Below are positions 33,402 through 41,302 of a stretch of 61,316 nt of DNA, in pieces (positions within the stretch are counted from its first letter, which is position 1; each line of letters starts with the position of its first letter). The DNA is from Fictibacillus enclensis. GTDB lineage: Bacteria > Bacillota > Bacilli > Bacillales > Fictibacillaceae. The DNA is taken from positions 1 to 61,316 of the forward strand of contig NZ_KQ758624.1 in the NCBI RefSeq assembly GCF_001457035.1. Direction: 5' to 3'. The notes beneath the pieces are model-generated. The model saw nothing but the letters and a program-made list of their open reading frames with translations, had not been told where the DNA came from and made no database searches. The position numbers and the translations under genes were made by a program.

Positions 33402-33476
33402 CAGAGCCCGGAAGCGGGAAAAGGTGGTCCGAAAATCAGCATTAAAACCGATACCGGTGATATCGATCTGAACTAA
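33402..33476 (+). pseudogene. Possible 3' remnant of a DUF4097-type protein gene
   Basis: An open tail of 24 codons ends GGPKISIKTDTGDIDLN followed by TAA and a terminator. The I-x-I-K-T-D-T-G-D-I strand repeat is typical of the C-terminus of DUF4097/LiaG-like beta-helix proteins. No start codon or upstream part is present and the preceding terminator blocks read-through. It looks like a gene remnant left by a deletion, but chance cannot be excluded. Confidence 0.35.
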
Positions 33477-33487
33477 ATATAAAACGA

Positions 33488-33518
33488 AAACTGCCTGGAT
33501 TCCAGGCAGTTTTTTTTA
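33488..33518. terminator. Bidirectional terminator
   Basis: AAAACTGCCTGG pairs with CCAGGCAGTTTT, with T runs on both strands. It would end the minus-strand transporter gene and the remnant at 33402. Confidence 0.9.
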
Positions 33519-34448
33519 CAAGGCCTTATTGATGCTGATGGATTTTGCGGGAAGTGCTGTTCCTTTCTGGCGGGACAGTCCGAGGTAAATACCTGCCACA
33601 ATGAGCAAAAGGGCGAGCGCATGATACAAGTGGATCTTTTCATTCAGAAAAAGGGCGGCGAAGAACAAGGAGCTGATCGGCATGACATTCAAAAATAAGG
33701 TGGTTTTGCTTGGACCAATCTCTGAGATCGCCATGTTCCACCAGGACGTACAAAGGGCAGTGGCAATACAGCCGGAGAACACCATCACTCCAAAAGCGAA
33801 AAGGTTTGCATGATAAACCGACGGCTCAACAGGGAACAGGAACCACATGATCAGTAAAAGCAATGCGCCAAACATGTGGCTGAAGGTTGTTACCTGAAAG
33901 ACGGATGCCTGTTTTACCGCTTGTTTGATCAACAGGCCGCCAGATACATAAGCGAGCATGGAGAGAAATACAATCAGGTTCCCTTTCACGGGATCAGTTC
34001 CGGCTGAACCTGGGTGGCCGACGACAATAAGGACGCCTGTAAAGCCGAGTCCAATGCCGATAAAGCGTTTAAGGTTGAACTGATCACCAAGTAACACCAT
34101 CGCCAAAAGAGAGGTTGTCAGCGGATTTAGCCCAAGGATGAGTGAACCGGCTGAGCCTGACGTAAACCGCAGTCCCTGTGAGATCAAAAGCTGATGCAGG
34201 AAGATCGAGGTAAAGCCGACCAGAAAGATGAGTCCCCAGGCCGACAACGTCAGTTTTTTGATTCCTGGTTTCCATTTGGAATAGGTAAAGATAAGCAAGC
34301 ATAGAGCGGCCATTGAAATTCTCCAGGCAGACAGCTGCACAACCGGGAAAATTCCTGAAAGGTATTTAATCATAATGACATTGAGGCCCCAGATAATCGT
34401 TACGATACTTAATGAAATCAATATAAGGTAAAATTTCTTTTTTTCCAT
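33516..34448 (-). CDS. EamA-family (DMT) transporter
   Basis: The 310-residue protein has ten hydrophobic helices and two EamA repeats (about residues 8-145 and 155-295, each ending with a GxxLxxxGVxL-type helix). EamA transporters export metabolites or drugs, and the substrate cannot be predicted. The ATG at 34448 opens MEKKKFYLILISL. A longer frame upstream is in the divergent intergenic region and has no ribosome binding site, so it was not used. It is divergent from uvsE. Confidence 0.85.
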   Translation of the reverse strand: MEKKKFYLILISLSIVTIIWGLNVIMIKYLSGIFPVVQLSAWRISMAALCLLIFTYSKWKPGIKKLTLSAWGLIFLVGFTSIFLHQLLISQGLRFTSGSAGSLILGLNPLTTSLLAMVLLGDQFNLKRFIGIGLGFTGVLIVVGHPGSAGTDPVKGNLIVFLSMLAYVSGGLLIKQAVKQASVFQVTTFSHMFGALLLLIMWFLFPVEPSVYHANLFAFGVMVFSGCIATALCTSWWNMAISEIGPSKTTLFLNVMPISSLFFAALFLNEKIHLYHALALLLIVAGIYLGLSRQKGTALPAKSISINKAL

Positions 34449-34577
34449 CCTGCAATCCCTCTGTCTTTTATTGTTCTGCCATCGAATATATACCTGTTTC
34501 AAGAATTTGTCTATAACACGTTTGATAAAAGAAATCCTTTTTTTGGACATACTGTTAGTAGAAGTGAGGTGACAGGC

Positions 34578-35543
34578 ATGACAAAAATACGGCTGGGCTA
34601 TGTAGCGATGAGCATGGAGCTGCAAAATGCCTCTCCATCCCAGACGATGACATATGCCCGTTTTTCACAGATTGAAGACCGCGGGGCAGCACTCAGAAAA
34701 CTGGAGCGGATCGCAAAATCCAACCTGGAGAACACGCTTCGTCTGTTACGGCACAATGCCGCCCATGACATTCATTTTTACAGAATGACCTCCCGGCTGA
34801 TTCCGCTGGCTAACCACAAGGAGCTGCTCGACTGGAAATACATGCTGCCATTAAAAGAATCACTTCGGGAAGTTGGAGATTTCGCAAAAAAACATGAGAT
34901 GAGGCTTGATTTCCATCCGGATCATTTTGTGGTGATCAATTCCCCGAAGGATGAAATATTAAAGAATTCAATACAAACGCTCAACCTTCACTATAAAATC
35001 CTTAAGGGCATGAACATTGATCCGGTCCACCGCTGTGTGATGCATGTGGGCGGCAACTACAAGGAAACGGATGTGGCCCTGGAGCGTTTTATTCATAACT
35101 GGATGTATGTGCCGCACCGGCTTCAGGAGATGATCATGCTTGAAAATGACGACTCCTCATTTACCCTTGAAGATACCTTGTATCTTTGCGAAAAGCTGGG
35201 CATTCCCCTGGTCTTTGATTATCATCATCATCTGGCCCACCACCATAATGATAATTGGCAGGAGAACTGGGAGAGGGTAGTACACACATGGTCCCATTCA
35301 CCCCTGCCGCTAAAAATTCATATCTCCAGCCCGAAGAGTGAAAAGGAATTCCGGCACCATGCGGACTTTGTTGATCCGGATCTATTTTTTCGTTTCCTGG
35401 ACGGAATAAAGGGAAGTGTCCAGCAAGTCGACTGCATGATTGAAGCGAAACGCAAGGATGAAGCACTGTTTCAGCTAATGGAGAACATTAAAGAGAGAAA
35501 AGAGGCCGAAGTGATTAACGGAGCTTCTTTCTATTTAAAATAA
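34578..35543 (+). CDS. uvsE: UV DNA damage endonuclease UvsE
   Basis: UvsE nicks DNA 5' to UV photoproducts and some other lesions in an alternative excision pathway. The 321-residue TIM-barrel enzyme carries the metal-binding residues in RLDFHPDHFVV, CVMHVGGNYK, MLENDDSSFT and VFDYHHHLAHH. Its start MTKIRLGYVAMSMEL fits the family. ATG 34578 is preferred to GTG 34569, which lies in the GTGAGGTG site. In Bacillus the protein is made in spores, where it adds UV protection. Confidence 0.94.
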   Translation: MTKIRLGYVAMSMELQNASPSQTMTYARFSQIEDRGAALRKLERIAKSNLENTLRLLRHNAAHDIHFYRMTSRLIPLANHKELLDWKYMLPLKESLREVGDFAKKHEMRLDFHPDHFVVINSPKDEILKNSIQTLNLHYKILKGMNIDPVHRCVMHVGGNYKETDVALERFIHNWMYVPHRLQEMIMLENDDSSFTLEDTLYLCEKLGIPLVFDYHHHLAHHHNDNWQENWERVVHTWSHSPLPLKIHISSPKSEKEFRHHADFVDPDLFFRFLDGIKGSVQQVDCMIEAKRKDEALFQLMENIKERKEAEVINGASFYLK

Positions 35544-35550
35544 AAACCAA

Positions 35551-35580
35551 AAAAACCCTTGATAGATAAGGGTTTTTTTC
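35551..35580 (+). terminator. Terminator after uvsE
   Basis: AAAACCCTT pairs with AAGGGTTTT and is followed by T residues. Confidence 0.9.
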
Positions 35581-35693
35581 TTTTGTCGGAAAAAGAGAAA
35601 TAAAAAGTGTTGACGTTAGAAATTTCAAACAATTATAATTAAGATACTTATTAAACATAAATGTATAAAAAGTATAAAAAGGAGGTAACAACA

Positions 35694-36416
35694 ATGAAAA
35701 AAGTAGTGATGATTACCGGAGCTTCACAGGGATTAGGAAAGGCGCTTGCTCTATATTTTGCAAAGGAGGGAAACGACCTGGCGATCTGCGCAAGAAGAGA
35801 AAGTCCACTACAGGAAGTGAAAAAGGAGGCAGAAGCGTACGGAGCTGATGTTCTCGCGGTGACAGCGGACGTTTCGGAATCCAAGGACGTGGAACGGTTT
35901 GTGGCACTGACAGAGGAGCACTTCGGGCACATCGATGTATTGATTAACAATGCCTCCATGCTCGGACCGAGCCCGATGCCTTATCTTTTGGACTATCCGG
36001 AAGAAGACTTCGCTGAAGTCGTCCGGGTTAATTCTCTCGGGCCATTCCTTGTGACAAGGCGGGTGCTTCCAGACATGCTGAAGCGCAACAGTGGCAGTAT
36101 CATCAACGTTACATCTGAAGCGGGACACACCGGGTTTGCCGGCTGGGGGGCGTACGGCATTTCCAAGTTTGCGCTGGAAGGTTTGACTGAAACCTGGGCA
36201 GATGAGGTAGGAGAAACCGGAGTGAGAGTCAACATGGTCGATCCGGGGGAAATGGATACTGAAATGCATGCCCTGGCCGTCCCGGACTGTGATTACAAAT
36301 TGGCAGATCCTCATGACCTTGTTCATGTGTTCGGATACTTGGCATCTGAAGCATCCAAAGAAAACGGAAAACGATTCAGTGCCCAGGAATTCACATTGGA
36401 AGGAAGTGAACAGTGA
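35694..36416 (+). CDS. Short-chain dehydrogenase/reductase
   Basis: The 240-residue Rossmann oxidoreductase has the cofactor loop TGASQGLG (about residues 8-15) and NNAS. A YGISK motif at about 155-159 carries the catalytic Tyr and Lys, with the serine in NVTSEAGH. CARRES after the second strand suggests NADP(H). The substrate is unknown. AAGGAGG is 8-9 nt before ATG 35694. Its stop overlaps the start of the QueA-like gene (ATGA), which makes a three-gene coupled operon with the VOC protein. Confidence 0.88.
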   Translation: MKKVVMITGASQGLGKALALYFAKEGNDLAICARRESPLQEVKKEAEAYGADVLAVTADVSESKDVERFVALTEEHFGHIDVLINNASMLGPSPMPYLLDYPEEDFAEVVRVNSLGPFLVTRRVLPDMLKRNSGSIINVTSEAGHTGFAGWGAYGISKFALEGLTETWADEVGETGVRVNMVDPGEMDTEMHALAVPDCDYKLADPHDLVHVFGYLASEASKENGKRFSAQEFTLEGSEQ

Positions 36417-37438
36417 TGAGCGCGGCCCTTTCTTTTGTTCTTCCCGACGAATTAAATGCCAGTATGCCGCCAGAGCGGCGGGGCATCCGCCGGGATTACG
36501 TAAAAATGATGGTGATTGATAAAAAAGAGGGAACCACCAGCCATTCCCATTTCTACAAACTGGATCACTATTTACAGGAGGGGGACGTTCTTGTGCTGAA
36601 TGCAAGCCGAACCATCCCGGCGGTCTTAAAGGGAAATCTGGCGGATGGCACAGTGATCGAGGTACGGCTGGCACACAAAAAAAGTGATCAAAACTGGGAA
36701 GCTCTCATACTTGCTGACGAGGTGAAGAACGGTGACACCATTCACTTTTCTCCTGTATTGTCCGCAACGGTTGTAACAGCAGCAACCGACAGTCCCTTCT
36801 CCTTGCTGGCGTTTAACCTGTGCTGCACTGCCCTTTATGATCAGATCTACCAAATCGGGCAGCCGGTACGGTATGAATACATCGAAACACCGTGGGATCT
36901 GGATTATTACCAAACGGTATTTGCGACGTCTCCAGGTTCGGTGGAAATGCCTTCTGCCGGACGTGCATTCAGCTGGGAGCTCCTTTTCCGCCTTCAGAAA
37001 AAAGGGGTAAGAATTGAGTATGTTGAACTGCATACCGGCTTGAGTTATTTAATGGACGATAAATGGCATCTGGAACCGAGGGAAAACCTGGAGGAGTATA
37101 GCATTCCTGAAAAGACGGCGGCAGCAGTCCGGCAGGCCAAAAGTAATGGCCATAAAGTGATTGCAGTGGGAACAACTGTAGTCCGCGCTTTGGAATCAGC
37201 TGTCGATACCAAAGGCCACCTAAAAGCAGCCAGAGGCTGGACCAATTTATATATTACCGGGACCACGAAGCTTCAAGTGGCGGACGGACTGATCACCGGA
37301 CTGCATGAACCGGAAGCAAGCCATCTCGACCTTCTATCTGCCTTTGTCCCTGTGCAGCACCTTCATGTCTCCTATAAAGAAGCCATCGGTCAAAAGTATT
37401 TTTGGCACGAGTTTGGTGACATGAATTTGATCATCTAG
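36416..37438 (+). CDS. QueA-like S-adenosylmethionine:tRNA ribosyltransferase-isomerase paralogue
   Basis: This 340-residue protein matches QueA along its length: LPDELNASMPPERRG at the N-terminus, DYYQTVFATSPGSVEMPSAG in the middle and GTTVVRALES near residue 250. It lacks some canonical wording (QTVFA in place of QTVYA). QueA transfers and isomerises ribose from SAM onto preQ1-tRNA. The usual queA lies in the ruvB-queA-tgt cluster, whereas this one sits between an SDR and a VOC gene. It may be a paralogue with another substrate. Start and stop are coupled to both neighbours. Confidence 0.8.
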   Translation: MSAALSFVLPDELNASMPPERRGIRRDYVKMMVIDKKEGTTSHSHFYKLDHYLQEGDVLVLNASRTIPAVLKGNLADGTVIEVRLAHKKSDQNWEALILADEVKNGDTIHFSPVLSATVVTAATDSPFSLLAFNLCCTALYDQIYQIGQPVRYEYIETPWDLDYYQTVFATSPGSVEMPSAGRAFSWELLFRLQKKGVRIEYVELHTGLSYLMDDKWHLEPRENLEEYSIPEKTAAAVRQAKSNGHKVIAVGTTVVRALESAVDTKGHLKAARGWTNLYITGTTKLQVADGLITGLHEPEASHLDLLSAFVPVQHLHVSYKEAIGQKYFWHEFGDMNLII

Positions 37439-37439
37439 A

Positions 37440-37793
37440 ATGAAAACGATTGGAGTTCATCACTACGGCATTATCGTCCGAAACCTGTGGAAAGCTGCAG
37501 ATTTTTACCTAAAGGCATTCAATATGAAGGTCATCTTTGAATCGGATTGGGAGGGGGAGCACCTTCTGTTTGTTGGAAATGATGAATGGAAGATTGAACT
37601 GATTCAGCAGAAAGAGAATCAGGACGACGGTGCCCATACCGCTTTTCAAATCGAAAGCATGGAGGACATGATTCACCGATTACAGAACAAGGGTATTCTC
37701 ACTTTGGAAGGGCCATTTCTTTTGAACAACGGCTGGAAGACGGTTTTTTATGAACTTCCGGAGGGCGGCTGGATTGAATTCATTGAACCATAA
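37440..37793 (+). CDS. VOC-family (glyoxalase-like) protein
   Basis: This 117-residue protein has the vicinal oxygen chelate fold: VHHYGIIVRNLWKAADFYLK at the N-terminus and an ELPEGGWIEFIE end. The histidine at the start and the glutamate at the end are likely metal ligands. It begins one base after the QueA-like stop, so it is translated from the same message. The pairing with SDR and QueA-like genes suggests a common small-molecule or modified-nucleoside pathway. No specific substrate can be assigned. Confidence 0.8.
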   Translation: MKTIGVHHYGIIVRNLWKAADFYLKAFNMKVIFESDWEGEHLLFVGNDEWKIELIQQKENQDDGAHTAFQIESMEDMIHRLQNKGILTLEGPFLLNNGWKTVFYELPEGGWIEFIEP

Positions 37794-37799
37794 TAGGAA

Positions 37800-37829
37800 G
37801 ACCGGAAGAGAATTTCTTCCGGTTTTTTA
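37800..37829 (+). terminator. Terminator of the SDR/QueA-like/VOC operon
   Basis: ACCGGAAG pairs with CTTCCGGT and is followed by six T. Confidence 0.9.
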
Positions 37830-38061
37830 AATATAAATTACTATACATTACTTAGTAATACCTAAATAAATTTGTAAAATCTTTCAAAAGTGATTGCGTC
37901 TCCCCCCTTTTTGTTACAATAAGTGATAGTCATTCATACCGTCTGCCATACAAGGGGGAGTGGACATAAATTGCGTGACCATTTTATAAATTATACGGTA
38001 CAATAAGAAGATAAACCGTTTAAAATTTGTTTCAATCTTAATGAAGAAAGGTGTGAACCGT

Positions 38062-38610
38062 ATGGAGCAAAAAGAGAAAAAAGGAAATGAACTCTTCAGC
38101 TGGATTAAGTCCATTGTATTTGCTCTCGTTCTTGTTTATATTATTAAAACTTTTTTCTTCGCGCCTTATATGGTTGAGGGAGCTTCCATGTCTCCAACAT
38201 TGCATAATCACGATAAACTCTATGTCAATAAAATCATCTACTCGGTAACCGAGCCGAAAGTCGGTGACATTGTTATCATCAAAGGCGATGACAAACGCTA
38301 TGTAAAACGTGTGATCGGAGTGGAAGGCGATACCATCCAGGTAAAGAAAGATAAGCTTTTGGTCAATGGAAAGCCCGTGAAAGAACCGTATTTGAACCAG
38401 AATAAAAAACAGGCAAGAACCCTCGGTGTCTATTTGACAGAAGACTTTGGCCCAATCAAAATTCCAAAAGGGAAATGTTTTGTTATGGGAGATAACCGGC
38501 TGAACAGCATGGATTCCCGAAACGGCCTTGGCCTGATTAATATCGATTCCATTGAGGGCAAATCCGAAGTGGTCATCTATCCATTCAAAGATATTCGAAA
38601 AACAGATTAA
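38062..38610 (+). CDS. Type I signal peptidase (SipS/LepB family)
   Basis: This 182-residue membrane protease removes signal peptides outside the membrane. One N-terminal transmembrane helix (about residues 15-35) is followed by VEGASMSPTLHN with the nucleophile serine, KRYVKRVIG with the catalytic lysine and VMGDNRLNSMDSR, the conserved box E. The single anchor and length match the Gram-positive P-type enzymes. ATG 38062 is chosen since AAAGGTG lies 8-9 nt upstream, inside the region after the earlier ATG 38041. Confidence 0.93.
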   Translation: MEQKEKKGNELFSWIKSIVFALVLVYIIKTFFFAPYMVEGASMSPTLHNHDKLYVNKIIYSVTEPKVGDIVIIKGDDKRYVKRVIGVEGDTIQVKKDKLLVNGKPVKEPYLNQNKKQARTLGVYLTEDFGPIKIPKGKCFVMGDNRLNSMDSRNGLGLINIDSIEGKSEVVIYPFKDIRKTD

Positions 38611-38611
38611 C

Positions 38612-38645
38612 ATGAAAAACCTGACCTGACCGGCCAGGTTTTGTT
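38612..38645 (+). terminator. Terminator after the signal peptidase gene
   Basis: AACCTG pairs with CAGGTT around a GC-rich loop, followed by TTGTTTTA. Confidence 0.7.
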
Positions 38646-38665
38646 TTATATAGGGGGAACGGCTT

Positions 38666-39175
38666 ATGGAGAAGCGGGTAAGATGCAAATGGAGTACAGA
38701 GAGCGAGATGCTTTCAACGTATCATGATGAAGAATGGGGGGTGTCCGTAACGGAGGATAACAAATTATTTGAATGCCTTACACTCGAAATGTTCCAAGCG
38801 GGGCTGAGCTGGCGCACAATTCTACATAAACGTGAAAATTTCAGGAAGGCCTTTGCCCAATTTGATATTCAGCACGTCAAGGCAATGACGGAAGACGACA
38901 TAGAGAACTTGATGAATAACGAAGGCATTGTCAGACACAGAAGAAAAATTGAAGCAACGATTGAAAACGCCAAGCGGTGCGATGAACTAATCATGAAGTA
39001 TGGCGGATTGGATGCTTTCTTTCAACAGCTGCCGGAGGATCCGGTTGAAAAGCAGAAAATCCTTAAACAAACGTTTAAACACTTCGGCTTGACCACGGCG
39101 GAAAGCTTTCTCATGGCGACCGGAATGATGCCCACACAGCATGAGGAAAGCTGTTATCTTCACCAAAAGGCCTAA
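38666..39175 (+). CDS. tag: DNA-3-methyladenine glycosylase I
   Basis: Tag excises 3-methyladenine from alkylated DNA to start base excision repair. The 169-residue protein has the family pattern RCKWSTESEMLSTYHDEEWG at the N-terminus, EMFQAGLSWRTILHKRENF with the helix-hairpin core, and HEESCYLH at the end. The zinc ligands (Cys near residue 7, His near 20, His and Cys near the C-terminus) are present. A GGGGGAACG site precedes the ATG. Confidence 0.93.
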   Translation: MEKRVRCKWSTESEMLSTYHDEEWGVSVTEDNKLFECLTLEMFQAGLSWRTILHKRENFRKAFAQFDIQHVKAMTEDDIENLMNNEGIVRHRRKIEATIENAKRCDELIMKYGGLDAFFQQLPEDPVEKQKILKQTFKHFGLTTAESFLMATGMMPTQHEESCYLHQKA

Positions 39176-39198
39176 AGCTTACGGCAATACAAACAGAA

Positions 39199-39233
39199 CC
39201 ACCTCCACTGACATACTGTAACAGTGGAGGTGG
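39199..39233 (+). promoter_or_regulatory. Hairpin sequestering the ribosome binding site of the L,D-transpeptidase
   Basis: CCACCTCCACTG (39199-39210) and CAGTGGAGGTGG (39222-39233) are perfectly complementary. The 3' arm contains the GGAGG ribosome binding site (39226-39230) for the ATG at 39239. The structure should limit translation unless opened. No T run follows, so it is unlikely to be a terminator. Confidence 0.6.
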
Positions 39234-39238
39234 TATAA

Positions 39239-39574
39239 ATGGCGTATCAGATCTTCATTTCTGTAGGTAAAAAAAGAATGACAGTTACGCGAAACGGAAG
39301 AACCATTAGGCGATATCCCATTGCAGTGGGGAAGATGCTTACTCCTACGCCTGTGGGAACGTATACAATAATTAATAAGCAGCCTAATCCCGGTGGTCCG
39401 TTTGGTGTCATGTGGATGGGGCTTTCCGCACCCCACTATGGCATCCATGGCACCAATGACCCATCGTCAATTGGAAAAAACGTCTCAAAAGGATGCATTC
39501 GAATGTTCAATAAAGATGTACTCGAACTGTCCAGAATGGTTCCGGTTGGAACGAGGGTTTATATTGGGAGATAA
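39239..39574 (+). CDS. L,D-transpeptidase (YkuD domain), minimal form
   Basis: This 111-residue protein is a bare YkuD catalytic domain with [14 protein letters not shown] and the catalytic SKGCIRM (Cys near residue 87). Such enzymes form 3-3 peptidoglycan cross-links or attach proteins to the wall. It has no signal peptide and no LysM domain, so export or substrate access is unclear, and it may be a spore or mother-cell enzyme. It ends 4 bp from the stop of the converging peptide gene. Confidence 0.87.
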   Translation: MAYQIFISVGKKRMTVTRNGRTIRRYPIAVGKMLTPTPVGTYTIINKQPNPGGPFGVMWMGLSAPHYGIHGTNDPSSIGKNVSKGCIRMFNKDVLELSRMVPVGTRVYIGR

Positions 39575-39578
39575 CTTT

Positions 39579-39794
39579 TTATCCACGCATGCTGATTACC
39601 TGAGGCAGGTCATCGTGCGCAAGTAAAGTATCAGAGTTCTTTATAAAACCTGTACCAGGCCAAGGAAGATCATCATGAGCTACAAACTTAACAGATTTTG
39701 CGCTTGGAAGATCATCGTGAGCTAAGTTACTATAAACAGGGTATGCTACTGAAACCAAACTGACAAAAAAAAGACCAATAATTAATTTTTTCAT
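39579..39794 (-). CDS. Secreted signalling propeptide with three AHDDLP repeats
   Basis: The 71-residue product has a Sec signal peptide (MKKL, then a hydrophobic core and AYPVYS). A short mature part holds three copies of (L/V)AHDDLP at about residues 24-31, 38-44 and 58-65, separated by unrelated linkers. The three DNA copies differ at several third codon positions without changing the residues, so the hexapeptide is under selection. The gene starts 18 bp after the TPR regulator, with AGGAGG at 39806-39811 and ATG at 39794. This is the layout of NprR-NprX and PlcR-PapR quorum-sensing pairs. I know no described member with this peptide. Confidence 0.8.
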   Translation of the reverse strand: MKKLIIGLFFVSLVSVAYPVYSNLAHDDLPSAKSVKFVAHDDLPWPGTGFIKNSDTLLAHDDLPQVISMRG

Positions 39795-39812
39795 TTTTTT
39801 ATTTTCCTCCTG

Positions 39813-41078
39813 TTAGAAAATATTTTTTCTTGCATTATTTGCAATACGGTAATAATGGCTTGCCTTTTTATATTGGCTCTGATCAAAATACCAATCTGCT
39901 AACAGCTCTGAATCAATAGAGACATATTCCCACATGTTTCTTTTTTCAAAATGAGGGATTGCTTCTTTGCTTATAAAGGATTCAAACTCATTAGATTGAG
40001 TCCCTTTAACTCTAAAGTCTAATACCTTTAGATGGTAATAAACATCGTTTTTAGAATCTTCCCCAAGTGTCTCAAAGCTTTTATTAATCCAATATTGTGC
40101 TTGCTCGTAATCTTTAATATTGAAATATTCCTGTGCTAAAAGATATGTTGTTGTGGTAATCCGTTCTACGTCTATAGAGTCTTTTTTATAATGAAGAGCT
40201 TTTTTATAAAAATCAATTGCTTTAACACTCTCTCTTTTACAAGAAAAAACATATCCAAGATTATGATAAATAACCCCGGAAGTAAAATCATCGTGAAAAG
40301 ATCGGGAATATTTTAATGCTTGATTTAGGTGGTATTCAGCCTGGTCATAGTTCTGAACTCTTCTATAACTAATCGCCAGTAATATCTGACAATCCGCACT
40401 TCTGCTGTAATTATACTCTTTATCAAAAATTCCGATTGCTTTAAAGGCATATGAATTTACAGCATTTATTCTCATCAAGTAACCATATGTTAAAGCTGTT
40501 AAATAATATAAAACTGCCAAATTACTTTCATTGATATTTGTATTTTTCGTGTTATAAATATCTTCTGCTTGTTTAAAAAACTGTATAGATAAATGGTAAT
40601 TTCTCGAAAATATATTTAGCATTCCTGAGACCACATTAAAATAAAATTTTAATTCAGGTGAAAGTTGTTCCTTTAGCTTTTCAACTTTTCCAATTAGTTT
40701 CTCAGCAGAATTTATATTTTGAACTTCTCCAACAAGATAGTATCTTGCTAAAAATAACTCGAATCTTAATATTAAGTCAGGTTCATTAACATGCTTCATT
40801 TTGTCCTGGATTTTTTCAAATAGTTCCTCCGCCTCATCAAACCGGCGGTTCACCATCATCATATTCCACTCGTTGAGCATCTCTAGGATCTCGTTGCTGT
40901 CCACTTCCTCGGACGAAATACCCAGCTTTTCACAAAGAAGGTTAATAACCTCTTCGCTGGACTTTGCATCCCCTTTCTCAATCTTGCTTAAATAGGACAC
41001 TGAACAGATTCCCTGAGCCAGTTCTTCCTGGGTTAGGCCTTTGGTTTTTCTATAATATCTTATTCTTTGACCGACCAT
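39813..41078 (-). CDS. RRNPP-family HTH-TPR regulator, NprR-like
   Basis: The 421-residue protein has an N-terminal XRE HTH (LTQEELAQGICSVSYLSKIE, about residues 15-34), very like NprR/PlcR regulators. About 340 residues of TPR helices follow (NYDQAEYHLNQALKYS, ESVKAIDFYKKALHYKK and similar). RRNPP receptors bind re-imported oligopeptides in the TPR domain. The repeat peptide gene lies immediately downstream in the same direction, so it is probably the cognate signal. ATG 41078 follows AAGGGGG. The region is richer in A+T than its surroundings, which suggests transfer. Confidence 0.88.
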   Translation of the reverse strand: MVGQRIRYYRKTKGLTQEELAQGICSVSYLSKIEKGDAKSSEEVINLLCEKLGISSEEVDSNEILEMLNEWNMMMVNRRFDEAEELFEKIQDKMKHVNEPDLILRFELFLARYYLVGEVQNINSAEKLIGKVEKLKEQLSPELKFYFNVVSGMLNIFSRNYHLSIQFFKQAEDIYNTKNTNINESNLAVLYYLTALTYGYLMRINAVNSYAFKAIGIFDKEYNYSRSADCQILLAISYRRVQNYDQAEYHLNQALKYSRSFHDDFTSGVIYHNLGYVFSCKRESVKAIDFYKKALHYKKDSIDVERITTTTYLLAQEYFNIKDYEQAQYWINKSFETLGEDSKNDVYYHLKVLDFRVKGTQSNEFESFISKEAIPHFEKRNMWEYVSIDSELLADWYFDQSQYKKASHYYRIANNARKNIF

Positions 41079-41302
41079 ATAATCCCCCTTTCCGAACTTG
41101 GGAAAATTGTCATGCAAACCCCCCATTAATCAAGTACCAATACTACTACTTTTCCCAATACATACCCACAGAAATGTCTGGTAAGATAAATATAACAGAT
41201 AATAATTGCTTTTTGCTAGATTTACCAATTAAAAATAAATTAACAGACTTGTCCGGATGGTAAGAAAGTTATACCGGCCATTTAGAAATGGAGGAGAACA
41301 TA

